NCBI GenBank assembly: GCA_959020715.1
Contig: CAUESV010000017.1
Location: 1 to 42,213 of the forward strand
DNA from: an uncultured Collinsella sp.
GTDB lineage: Bacteria > Actinomycetota > Coriobacteriia > Coriobacteriales > Coriobacteriaceae
Length of the DNA stretch: 42,213 nucleotides
Reading direction: 5' to 3'
Shown piece after piece: positions 34,225-41,728 of this stretch. Both the position numbers and the translations under genes were made by a program. The notes beneath the pieces are model-generated. The model had not been told where the DNA came from. It saw nothing but the letters and a program-made list of their open reading frames with translations, and made no database searches. How positions within the stretch are numbered: the stretch's first letter is position 1; every line of letters starts with the position of its first letter.

Positions 34225-34378
34225 CGCGAACGCTGACTACGCCGCGGGCTGCTCGCCCCGGCCTTTCCTTTCCCTATCGCTCACGCGCTTTGCGAGGGTC
34301 GCGCTAGGGAAAGGGAAGGCCGGGGCTGCCGGCATGAGCTTGCCGGTAGGTTGGCGATAGGCTTCCATATCCTGCCGT
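34202..34378. repeat. Direct repeat of the gene's 3' end flanking a hairpin
   Basis: The 21 bases at 34202-34222 (end of the FSA-like gene, including the first base of its stop codon) recur exactly at 34358-34378. Between them is a long palindrome with arms 34255-34276 and 34305-34326 pairing at 21 of 22 positions, the one mismatch being G-U. The layout resembles an insertion with a long target duplication, or a local duplication. Confidence 0.8.
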
Positions 34379-34380
34379 GG

Positions 34381-34596
34381 GCAAAGGTACCCCTGCCTGC
34401 GCCGTGCAAAATTGAGAGTATTCAGCAAGGTAAAGGCTTTTACCAGTTGGGTGAAGCACGGAACAGCCCCCGTTCTGGCTCTAATGTCGCTAAAACGGGG
34501 GCTGTTTTTGACGTTATTGTCTCTGTGGGGCGTTCGGAACGGTGGAATTTGCAGAATACTCGCGATTTTGCACATCGCTACAGGGGGTACCTTTGC
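34381..34596. repeat. MITE-like non-coding element, copy 2, with internal terminator
   Basis: Terminal inverted repeats are imperfect but long: GCAAAGGTACCCCTG (34381-34395) opposite its inverse at 34581-34596, then GTGCAAAATTGAGAGTATTC (34404-34423) opposite GAATACTCGCGATTTTGCAC (34554-34573). The interior carries an intrinsic terminator: a perfect 12-bp stem ACAGCCCCCGTT/AACGGGGGCTGT (34463-34474 and 34494-34505) followed by TTTTT on the plus strand. No gene is inside. The end motif recurs at 7647-7847. Confidence 0.75.
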
Positions 34597-34605
34597 TTTG
34601 GCGGT

Positions 34606-36753
34606 TTACTTGCCTTGCACCATGGTGAGCGAGATCTTTTTGCGGTCGCGATCGACCTTTTCGACCCACACCTTGACCGTGTCACCGACGCGCACCACGT
34701 CGCTCGGGTGCTTGACAAAGCGGTTGGCCAGCTTGGAGATATGTACGAGGCCGTCCTGGTGCACTCCCACGTCGACGAAGGCGCCAAAGTCCACAACGTT
34801 GCGCACCGTGCCCTTGAGTTCCATGCCGGGCTCCAGGTCGTCGATGGAAAGCGCCGAGCGGCTAAAGACCACCTCGGGTGCGTCGTCGCGCGGGTCGCGA
34901 CCGGGCTTCTTGAGCTCGTTGACGATGTCGATGAGCGTGAGGGTGCCGCAGTCTAGGTCGCTTGCCAGCGTCGAGATACTGCCCAGACGGCGCTCGATGT
35001 CGGGCACGCCGCCGCGGCTGAGCTCGCTTGCCGCAACGCCGGCGCGCTCCAGGACGGCCGTCGCCACCTCGTAGCTCTCGGGGTGGACGCTTGTCGCGTC
35101 GAGCGGGTTCTTGCCGCCGCTGATGCGCAGGAAACCCGCGGCGTTGAGGTATGCCTTGGGTCCCAGCTTGGGGACCTTCTTGAGCTGGCGGCGATCGGTA
35201 AAGGCGCCGTTTTCCTCGCGGTAGGCCACGATGTTTTTGGCCACGCTCGGCGTGATGCCCGATACATATCCCAGCAGGCTTGCGCTCGCGGTGTTCACGT
35301 CGACGCCCACGCGGTTGACGACGTCTTCCACCACGTGGCCCAGAGTGCGCGAGAGCTCGGCCTGGTCAAGGTCGTGTTGGTACTGGCCCACGCCGATAGA
35401 CTGGGGCGGAATCTTGACGAGCTCTGCCAGCGGGTCCTGCAGGCGGCGGCCCAGGCTCATGGCGCCACGCACGGTGACGTCCAGATCGGGATACTCCTGG
35501 CTGGCAAGCTCGGAAGCGGAGTACACCGATGCGCCGGCCTCGTTGACGATGGTGTAGCGAAGGCTGGGTGCCTGCTCGGCGATAAACTCCGAGACGACTT
35601 CCTCGGTCTCGCGGCTGGCGGTGCCGTTGCCGATGACGATGGTGTTGACGCCGTCCTTCTTGACGAGGCGGGCGAGCTCGCGCTTGGTGCCGGCGACGTC
35701 GTGGCGCGGCTTGGTGGGGTAGACCACGCCGTGGTCGAGCAGCTTGCCGGTCTCGTCCATGACGGCGACCTTGCAGCCGGTGCGGTAGCCCGGATCGAGC
35801 GCGAGCACGCGGGCGCCGCGCACGGGGCGTGCCGAGAGCAGGCCTTCGAGATTCTTGGCAAAGACATTGATGGCCTCGGTCTGGGCGCGGACGGTGAGCT
35901 GGGCGCGGGCCTCACGCTCAAGCGAAGGGGCCATGAGGCGCTTGTAACCGTCAGCGATGGCGGCGTCAAAGACGGGCGCAAAGACGCCCTGGCGTCGGGG
36001 CCAACGGTTGCCGAGACGTGCCGTGGCGGCGGCGCCGTCGACGTTCACGCGCACGCGGAGCTTGCCCTCGCGCTCGCCGCGGTCGATAGCCAGCACGCGG
36101 TGGTTGGGAATACGGCGCAGCGGCTCGTCAAAGTTGTAGTAGGGCTCGTAGGGAGTCTTTTCGGCGGGGTCGGTCGCCTCGACGACGATATCGGCGGTGT
36201 TTTGCGTAAAGGCGCGCAGGTCGGCGACGTTCTCGGGGTCCTCGGCTACCGTCTCGGCCACGATGTCCGCCGCGCCGGCGAGCGCCTTCTCGGGCGTGTC
36301 GAAGCCGGCCTCCTCGTTGATGTATGCCGCGGCGGCGTCGAGTGCGCTGCCCTTGGCCGAGGCCTGCATGATGATCATGTTGGCGAGCGGCTCCAGGCCC
36401 GCCTCGCGGGCCTTCTGCGCGCGGGTCATGCGCTTTTTGCGGTAGGGTTTGTAGAGGTCCTCGACACGTTGGAGCTGCGTGGCCTCGCGAATCTGCTGCT
36501 CAAGCTCGGGCGTGAGTTTGCCCTGGGCATCGATGAGCAGAATGACGTCCTCTTTGCGCTGCTCAAGATTGCGAAGGTAGGACAGGCGCTCGTCGAGCGC
36601 GCGCAGGGCGACGTCGTCCATGCCGCCCGTTGCTTCCTTGCGATAGCGCGAGATAAAGGGAATGGTGTTGCCCTCGTCGATGAGCTTGACGGCCGCCTCG
36701 ACGTTGGCGACCTTAAGGTTGAGCTCGCGGGCGAGCTGGGCGATAAGATCCAT
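34606..36753 (-). CDS. tex: Tex-family RNA-binding transcription accessory protein
   Basis: A 715-residue Tex protein, homologue of the core of eukaryotic Spt6. Domain order: N-terminal helical region with DEGNTIPFISRYRKEATGG, the YqgF/RNase H-like domain (VLALDPGYRTGCKVAVMD), two helix-hairpin-helix motifs (VVEDVVNRVGVDVNTAS and LLGYVSGITPSVAKNI), and a C-terminal S1 domain (GMELKGTVRNVVDFGAFVD). It acts on RNA in the cytosol and influences transcription or RNA turnover. ATG 36753 has AAGGAG six bases upstream; the frame is open for 23 codons further without a site. The stop lies ten bases from the repeat element at 34381-34596. Confidence 0.94.
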   Translation of the reverse strand: MDLIAQLARELNLKVANVEAAVKLIDEGNTIPFISRYRKEATGGMDDVALRALDERLSYLRNLEQRKEDVILLIDAQGKLTPELEQQIREATQLQRVEDLYKPYRKKRMTRAQKAREAGLEPLANMIIMQASAKGSALDAAAAYINEEAGFDTPEKALAGAADIVAETVAEDPENVADLRAFTQNTADIVVEATDPAEKTPYEPYYNFDEPLRRIPNHRVLAIDRGEREGKLRVRVNVDGAAATARLGNRWPRRQGVFAPVFDAAIADGYKRLMAPSLEREARAQLTVRAQTEAINVFAKNLEGLLSARPVRGARVLALDPGYRTGCKVAVMDETGKLLDHGVVYPTKPRHDVAGTKRELARLVKKDGVNTIVIGNGTASRETEEVVSEFIAEQAPSLRYTIVNEAGASVYSASELASQEYPDLDVTVRGAMSLGRRLQDPLAELVKIPPQSIGVGQYQHDLDQAELSRTLGHVVEDVVNRVGVDVNTASASLLGYVSGITPSVAKNIVAYREENGAFTDRRQLKKVPKLGPKAYLNAAGFLRISGGKNPLDATSVHPESYEVATAVLERAGVAASELSRGGVPDIERRLGSISTLASDLDCGTLTLIDIVNELKKPGRDPRDDAPEVVFSRSALSIDDLEPGMELKGTVRNVVDFGAFVDVGVHQDGLVHISKLANRFVKHPSDVVRVGDTVKVWVEKVDRDRKKISLTMVQGK

Positions 36754-36833
36754 GGGACTCCTTGCGTTTAAGGTGCGTTTGCGGCACAGGGCTACCAAGG
36801 ATACCACCCGCCGCTCCACCAAAGCAGTCTTTT

Positions 36834-36983
36834 TGGGACGGGGCTCTTTTAGCTACTTTTGGCGTCCGGCCTACCCGATGATTTTTCTGGGACGGGGATT
36901 TAATAATCATTGTGTACCTGATGATTATTAAATCCCCGTCCCAGAAAAATCATCCTCAAAGTAGCCCAAAAAGCCCCGTGGGC
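36834..36983. repeat. 150-base nested palindrome between tex and the Gfo/Idh gene
   Basis: The centre is a perfect 34-bp stem (36877-36910 with 36921-36954) around a 10-base loop. Outside it, 36834-36861 is an imperfect inverse of 36956-36983. The left outer arm belongs to the dispersed TGGGACG family (also 11319 and 41505). The 36754-36833 stretch between the tex start and this structure shows no gene. Confidence 0.88.
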
Positions 36984-37002
36984 AGGAGGCTGCTCGCGGG
37001 GC
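36966..37002 (-). terminator. Terminator of the SDR-MFS-Gfo operon
   Basis: GCCCCG (36973-36978) pairs with CGGGGC (36997-37002), and GCAG with CTGC inside. On the minus strand TTTTT follows. It lies 72 bases beyond the stop of the Gfo/Idh gene. Confidence 0.6.
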
Positions 37003-37073
37003 AAAGAAGAGGGGCTTGTCGAGGGCAGACCGAGGGACTCGGTAGGGGGTTTGCCGCGATCCGCCCCGGGGCA

Positions 37074-38114
37074 TTACAGCTCGACGAGCTGGCCGGTCTC
37101 GGCGGCCTCCTTGATGGCGTTGAGAAGCGTGAGCGTCTTGACGTTGTCGGCGGGGGTCACGACGGGCGCGACCTCGCGGCGAACGACCTTCACAAAGTGC
37201 TTGAGCTGCATCTTGTGTGGCAGTGCCGGGTCGACAGCCGGAATCTCCATCTGCAGCGGCTTGTGCCAGTTGGAGGCGCCGTCGTAGGAGAACTGGTGCA
37301 GGCGGGGCAGCGACAGGGCACCTTTGGTGCCGCCGATGAAGTAGGCGTCGGCGTCGAAGGGGCGGTACTGCGGATCCTCGCGGGCGGTCGCCTCCCAGTT
37401 CCAGGGGCTGGCGGTGGCGTCGGAGATGGTCATGCTCGCGAGCGCGCCATCGGCAAAGCGAACGTTGACCACGGCGGAGTCCTCGGTCTCAAAACCGCGG
37501 GCGGCGCTGGACTGCATGCCCTGGACGGCAACGGGCTCGCCCAGCAGATAGCGGAGCAGGTCGACGTCGTGCACCAGGTTGACCAGGATCGGGCCGGCAC
37601 CCTTCTTGTGGCGCCACTCGACGTCGAAGTACTCGTCGTTCTTATAGATCATGTAGTGGAAGCTCGACACGGTAAGTTTGCCCAGCTCGCCGGACTCGAT
37701 GATCTCCTTGGCCTTGTTGACGAAGGGGTTGTGGCGACGGTGCTGACCCACGAGCACGGGCACGCCGGCGGTCTCGGCCTCGGCGGCAAAGGCCTGGGCG
37801 TCCTCGAGATCGTTGGAGATCGGTTTTTCGACCAACGGCACGATGTTGCGCTTGATGGCCTCGCGGGCAACGCCCAGGTGCAGATCGTTGGGCGTGGCGA
37901 TGATGACGGCCTCGGGCTTGACCTCGTCCATCATCTGGGCGGGATCGGTGAAGAACGGCACGCCGGCGGCCTCGGCCGTGGCACGGGCGCCCTCAAAGGC
38001 GTCGGCGATGGCGACGAGCTCGGCCTCGGGCTCCTCGGTGACAAAGCGGATGTGGTTGCGGCCCATGGCGCCGGCGCCGATGACGGCAATGCGGACGGGG
38101 TTGAGCTCAGACAT
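37074..38114 (-). CDS. Gfo/Idh/MocA-family oxidoreductase
   Basis: A 346-residue NAD(P)-dependent dehydrogenase. The Rossmann loop is GAGAMG (13-18); the family's EKP motif is at 96-98 (LVEKPIS), and the C-terminal substrate domain has GPILVNLVHDVDLLRYLLG with the active-site HD pair. It probably oxidises or reduces a cyclic polyol or sugar such as inositol or a glycoside. It is the third gene of a leftward run with an SDR and an MFS carrier; gaps are 68 and 65 bases. Substrate unknown. ATG 38114 has a weak AAGGAGTCG-like site. Confidence 0.88.
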   Translation of the reverse strand: MSELNPVRIAVIGAGAMGRNHIRFVTEEPEAELVAIADAFEGARATAEAAGVPFFTDPAQMMDEVKPEAVIIATPNDLHLGVAREAIKRNIVPLVEKPISNDLEDAQAFAAEAETAGVPVLVGQHRRHNPFVNKAKEIIESGELGKLTVSSFHYMIYKNDEYFDVEWRHKKGAGPILVNLVHDVDLLRYLLGEPVAVQGMQSSAARGFETEDSAVVNVRFADGALASMTISDATASPWNWEATAREDPQYRPFDADAYFIGGTKGALSLPRLHQFSYDGASNWHKPLQMEIPAVDPALPHKMQLKHFVKVVRREVAPVVTPADNVKTLTLLNAIKEAAETGQLVEL

Positions 38115-38143
38115 TTCGACTCCTTAATACTGGTGGCGGTGGA

Positions 38144-38174
38144 ATGCGGCAAAGGGGCTGTCCCTTTGCCGCAT
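38144..38174. repeat. TGCGGCAAAGGG hairpin, conserved-core family
   Basis: A perfect 13-bp stem (38144-38156 with 38162-38174). The core CAAAGGG-loop-CCCTTTG is common to 24900 and 27385, the outer ATGCGG part is not. It lies in the space between the MFS and Gfo/Idh genes, so it may lower expression of the distal gene. Confidence 0.75.
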
Positions 38175-38182
38175 CGATACAA

Positions 38183-39439
38183 CTAGGCGGACTTCTTCTT
38201 GCTGTCGGAGACCATCATGTAGACGGTGAGCACGACGGCGATGGCGGCGATCACAATGGCGCCGTAGAAGGATTGCTGATAGGCGGCGCTGCCGGCCTCG
38301 GCGTGATACAGCACGGCGGTGATGGGCTGGCTGATCCAGGTAGAAGCGGCGTAGCCCAAGAACATGATGCCGTAGTTGACGCCGATGTTGCTGGTGCCAA
38401 AGGCGCCACCGGTGAGCGGCGGGTAGATGACGAGCAGAGCGCCAAAGCTAAAGCCGAGCAGGGCGAGCGCCACAAAGAACATGCTCTGCGTAAAGCTCAT
38501 CGACATGATGACGAGGGCGACGATGGTGACGACAAGGCTGATGAGCAGCGACTTATAGGCGCCGAGCTTGTCGATGATCTGGCCAAAGGACAGGCGGCCG
38601 ACCAGGTTGGCGCAGGTGTTGACGGAGACCACCACACCGCCGAGAGCGACGGCCGCGGCGCTCGTGGGGTCGGCGAAGAGCTGGACGGCGGCGATGGAGG
38701 CAACCTTGCCCACGAGCAGGGTGCCCGCGGTGGCGGCAAAGGCGAAGGTGACGATGAGGACCCAGAAGCGCGGGGTCTTGACCATCTCGCTCGGGGTGAG
38801 GTCGCCGAAGGTGCCGGCATGTGCGCCGCCCTTGGGGGCCTCGAAGCCCTCGGGCAGCCAGCCGGCCTCGGGGGCCTTCAGGAACAGGGCGGAGGCGGCG
38901 ATCGTCACAAAGAAGATGACGCCGAGTGCCTTAAGGGCGCCAAAGATGCCGAGGCTCGGGATGAGCAGCGAGGCGAGCACCGGGGACAGCACGGCGGGGC
39001 CGGCGGTCGAAGCGGCCAGGGTGATGCCGGAGGCCAGACCCTTCTTGTCGATGAACCACTTTTGGCCCGTGGTGAGCGCGGGGTTGTAGCCAAGGCCGTT
39101 GCCGATGGCGGCGACGAGCGAGAACCACAGGTAGAACTGCCACGGCTCGGTGACGGTGCCGGACATGAACCATCCCAGGCCGTAGCACACGGCGGCCGCG
39201 ATCACGACGTTGCGGGGGCCGATCTTATCGGAGATGCGGCCGGCGAAGATGCCCGTCACGGCCATGATGGTCTGAAAGACCGGGAAAGCCCAGGTAAGGG
39301 CGCTGGACCACTCGGGGTAGACGGCGAGCAGGTTCTTGCTCACGACGGAATACAGCGCGATGGAGCTGATGAAGAACATGGTGACGCACGCGGCGGAAAG
39401 CACGACGGCGCGACCCTTGTTGGAGTTGGTGGAAGCCAT
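38183..39439 (-). CDS. MFS transporter, OFA (oxalate/formate antiporter-like) family
   Basis: A 418-residue membrane carrier with about twelve helices. Marks of the OFA type are GRISDKIGPRNVVI after helix 2, GNGLGYNPALTTGQKWFIDKKGLASGI, and GQIIDKLGAYKSLL in the second half. It most likely moves an anionic carboxylate or a sugar acid in exchange for another ion. It is the middle gene of the SDR-MFS-Gfo run. A few polar, Lys-rich residues end the protein. Substrate unknown; the neighbours suggest it imports or exports whatever the two dehydrogenases act on. Confidence 0.88.
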   Translation of the reverse strand: MASTNSNKGRAVVLSAACVTMFFISSIALYSVVSKNLLAVYPEWSSALTWAFPVFQTIMAVTGIFAGRISDKIGPRNVVIAAAVCYGLGWFMSGTVTEPWQFYLWFSLVAAIGNGLGYNPALTTGQKWFIDKKGLASGITLAASTAGPAVLSPVLASLLIPSLGIFGALKALGVIFFVTIAASALFLKAPEAGWLPEGFEAPKGGAHAGTFGDLTPSEMVKTPRFWVLIVTFAFAATAGTLLVGKVASIAAVQLFADPTSAAAVALGGVVVSVNTCANLVGRLSFGQIIDKLGAYKSLLISLVVTIVALVIMSMSFTQSMFFVALALLGFSFGALLVIYPPLTGGAFGTSNIGVNYGIMFLGYAASTWISQPITAVLYHAEAGSAAYQQSFYGAIVIAAIAVVLTVYMMVSDSKKKSA

Positions 39440-39504
39440 TGGACTCTTTCTAATCGATACGGGGGAGGAGCGGTCGTATCCGCGGGTCTCCCTGTTAGGT
39501 TGGT

Positions 39505-40386
39505 TTACTGGTCAGTTGGCTTGGCGACGCCGGACTCATCGGACCAAAGCTCGACGCCCTTGTTCTTGAGGTAGTTGTCGGCATAGGCGCGACGGCCGCC
39601 GGGCTTGGCGGTGAGGTCGCCCATCATATTGGAGAAGCCGCCATCGACCTTGATGGCGTCGCCGGTGGTAAAGTCCGAGCGCTTGGACGCCAGGAACATG
39701 ACGGCGTTGGCGATATCGCTGACCTCGCCGATGCGACGCGTGGCGATCAGGCGGCTGCGGCTCTTCTCGACCTCGGGGTCGGCGTAGAAGTTGGCCGACA
39801 TCGGGGTCTTAACGAAGCAAGGCTCGACGCAGTTGGAGCGCACGCCGTAGGGGCCCCACTCGGCGGCGAGCATCTTGGACATCATGTTGACGCCGGCCTT
39901 GGTGGAGCTGTACACGCCCGAGAACGTCTCGGGAGAGTGGCTGGCGACGGTCGAGATGTGCACCAGGCGGCCCTGGCCGGCCTTGATCATCTCGCGACCA
40001 AAGCGCTGCGAGGTGATGAAGTAGCCGGTAAGGTTGACGTTGAGCACCTGCTCCCAGTCGCTCAGCGGCAGGTCTTCCATGGCGGCGAAGCGCAGGATGC
40101 CGGCGGTGTTGACGAGGACGTCGACGCGGCCGAAGTTGGCGATGGTGGCGTCGACGGCGGCCTGAACCTCGGCCTCGTCGGTGGCGTTCATCTTGTAACC
40201 CTCGGCGTGGATGCCAAACTCGGCGGCGAGGTCGGCAGCTGCGGCCTTGACCTTCTCCTCGTCCAGGTCGAGCAGGACGACGTTGGCGCCGTTGCGGGCG
40301 AACTCGCGGCAGATCTCGACGCCCATGCCGCCGAGTGCGCCGGTCACGGCGCAGACATCGCCTTCGAGCTTAAGCCAGTTGCTCAT
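39505..40386 (-). CDS. Short-chain dehydrogenase/reductase
   Basis: A 293-residue SDR. The coenzyme loop is TGALGGMG (15-22); Asp40 at the end of the second strand (LLDLD) suggests NAD(H) over NADP(H). Catalytic residues are Asn116, Ser145, Tyr159 and Lys163 (YSSTK). NTAG (93-96) is also present. A C-terminal tail of about 40 residues (KPGGRRAYADNYLKNKG) is longer than in the classical form. It is the first gene of the leftward run and divergent from the LysR regulator. Substrate unknown; polyol, sugar acid or hydroxysteroid enzymes all share this fold. Confidence 0.9.
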   Translation of the reverse strand: MSNWLKLEGDVCAVTGALGGMGVEICREFARNGANVVLLDLDEEKVKAAAADLAAEFGIHAEGYKMNATDEAEVQAAVDATIANFGRVDVLVNTAGILRFAAMEDLPLSDWEQVLNVNLTGYFITSQRFGREMIKAGQGRLVHISTVASHSPETFSGVYSSTKAGVNMMSKMLAAEWGPYGVRSNCVEPCFVKTPMSANFYADPEVEKSRSRLIATRRIGEVSDIANAVMFLASKRSDFTTGDAIKVDGGFSNMMGDLTAKPGGRRAYADNYLKNKGVELWSDESGVAKPTDQ

Positions 40387-40455
40387 AGGAACTTCCCTTC
40401 TTGTGCCTCCCTGTGGGTCGCTCCCATTAATCGACCCACGTGGTTTTCGCTGGTT

Positions 40456-40552
40456 ATCGTATGCTTTGGATTTGCGCAGGTGAATTGCATATTTGTTAGA
40501 ATTGCGTTAACTGTAGGTTTACACTGTGCATTGAGGCTTGTTCTCAATTGAG
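40456..40552. promoter_or_regulatory. Divergent promoter region between SDR and LysR genes
   Basis: On the minus strand TTCACC (complement 40479-40484), 17 bases and TACGAT (complement 40456-40461) form a possible promoter for the SDR operon. A direct repeat of GAATTGC lies at 40482-40488 and 40499-40505, and a perfect palindrome CTCAATTGAG at 40543-40552. LysR regulators typically bind in such divergent spaces; no single T-N11-A site could be fixed. Confidence 0.35.
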
Positions 40553-40619
40553 CGCGTGGCCTGCGAAAATAACCCGCTGCGGTGCTGTGCGCCCGCGCGT
40601 GCAAAAACGGGAGATTGAC

Positions 40620-41498
40620 GTGTACGATCGACGACTTGAGGCCATATCGGCCGCCGCGGAGCTGGGGAGCTTCTCGCGCGCCGCGGCAAAGCTGCGCGTG
40701 TCGACGCCGGCGCTCGTCAAGCAGGTATCGGGTTTTGAGGCGGAGTTCGGTATTACGCTGTTCGAGCGCTCGCATTCGGGCGTCAAAGTGACGCCGGCGG
40801 GTGCGTTACTGGTAGACGACGCGCGTTCGATTATGCGCCAGTCCGAGGATGCGTTGCGCCGTGCTCGACGCGCCGCGGGCGATGGCGGTGCCGTGCGCCT
40901 GGGCGTGTCGATGATGTGCCCGGGGCGCCAAACGTTGTCGATGTGGTCGGGCATCCACGATCTGGAACCGTCGCTGCGATTTGAGATCGTGCCGGTAAGC
41001 GACCTCTACGACGAGCGCGAATCCGTCATGCGCAGCTTGGGCCGCGAGGTGGATGTAGTGCAGTCGAGTTTTTCGACCCCACGCTGGGGGGACGCCTGCC
41101 AAAAGCTCCGCATCGTCAACGTGCCGTTTTATATCGATCTGCCGCGCACGAGCCCGCTGGCGCGCAAGACACGCATCACGGTTGCCGACCTGGAGGGCAT
41201 GCGCCTGCGCGTGCTTCGTCACGGCAACGACGCCATGGACAGTCTACGTATCGACCTTTTGGCCGACGGCGGTGTGGACGTGATCGATGTGGATAGCTTC
41301 GACTTTGCGCTCTTTAACGAGGCAGAGGAAAAGGGCGACGCGGTGCTCACCTGCGGAGCGTGGTCGGGCGTGCACCCTGCCTTTGTGGGCGTGCCGTTCC
41401 TATGCGGACGCGAGGTGCCGGTCTTTCTGCACTACCCGCTCGAGCCCACCCTCCAAGTACAAAAATTCGTCAACGCCATGGCCCAACTCCTCAAGTAG
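40620..41498 (+). CDS. LysR-family transcriptional regulator
   Basis: A 292-residue regulator. The N-terminal winged helix is typical: RRLEAISAAAELGSFSRAAAKLRVSTPALVKQVSGFEAEFGITLFERSHSGVKVTPAG. The C-terminal periplasmic-binding-like domain (about 90-290) senses an unknown ligand. GTG 40620 is chosen for GGGAG at 40609-40613; the frame is open upstream by 24 codons but has no site. It is divergent from the SDR operon, so it probably regulates that operon and itself. Confidence 0.9.
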   Translation: MYDRRLEAISAAAELGSFSRAAAKLRVSTPALVKQVSGFEAEFGITLFERSHSGVKVTPAGALLVDDARSIMRQSEDALRRARRAAGDGGAVRLGVSMMCPGRQTLSMWSGIHDLEPSLRFEIVPVSDLYDERESVMRSLGREVDVVQSSFSTPRWGDACQKLRIVNVPFYIDLPRTSPLARKTRITVADLEGMRLRVLRHGNDAMDSLRIDLLADGGVDVIDVDSFDFALFNEAEEKGDAVLTCGAWSGVHPAFVGVPFLCGREVPVFLHYPLEPTLQVQKFVNAMAQLLK

Positions 41499-41504
41499 CT
41501 CATT

Positions 41505-41563
41505 TGGGACGGGGCTTTTTAGCTCCCTAAAAAACGAGGCCCTGGCCAACCGGCCAGGGCCTC
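41505..41563. terminator. TGGGACG repeat and bidirectional terminator after LysR
   Basis: TGGGACGGGGCTTTTTAGCT (41505-41524) is a copy of the dispersed repeat. A perfect 12-bp stem GAGGCCCTGGCC/GGCCAGGGCCTC (41536-41547 and 41552-41563) follows; the minus strand continues with TTTTTT, and the plus strand with ACTAACTTTT. It can end both the LysR gene and the leftward ABC gene. Confidence 0.75.
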
Positions 41564-41606
41564 ACTAACTTTTATTCCGTTCTAAATGACGGGCTGATTG
41601 CGCGCA

Positions 41607-41714
41607 GGAGGGTGCCCCGGGGGCGGCGGGGTATTTCCTCCGCGCGCAGTTTCGCAGCGCAGCGAGAATGTTTGAGCACGGAGGAATTACCCCGCCGCCC
41701 CCGGGGCACCCTCC
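41607..41714. repeat. Long palindrome downstream of the ABC gene
   Basis: Arms 41607-41642 and 41679-41714 pair at 35 of 36 positions, very GC-rich (GTGCCCCGGGGGCGGCGGGG). The 36-base loop contains CTCGCTGCGCTGCG on the minus strand. It begins 14 bases beyond the ABC stop. Confidence 0.85.
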
Positions 41715-41728
41715 GTCAGTAACTGGTC

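Noticed and set aside
35083..36771. 562-codon ORF opposite tex
   Set aside because: Shadow of tex, with no motif and a repetitive Gly/Val/Asp composition.
38144..39574. 476-codon ORF opposite the MFS gene
   Set aside because: Shadow frame with Asp/Gly/His-rich low complexity.
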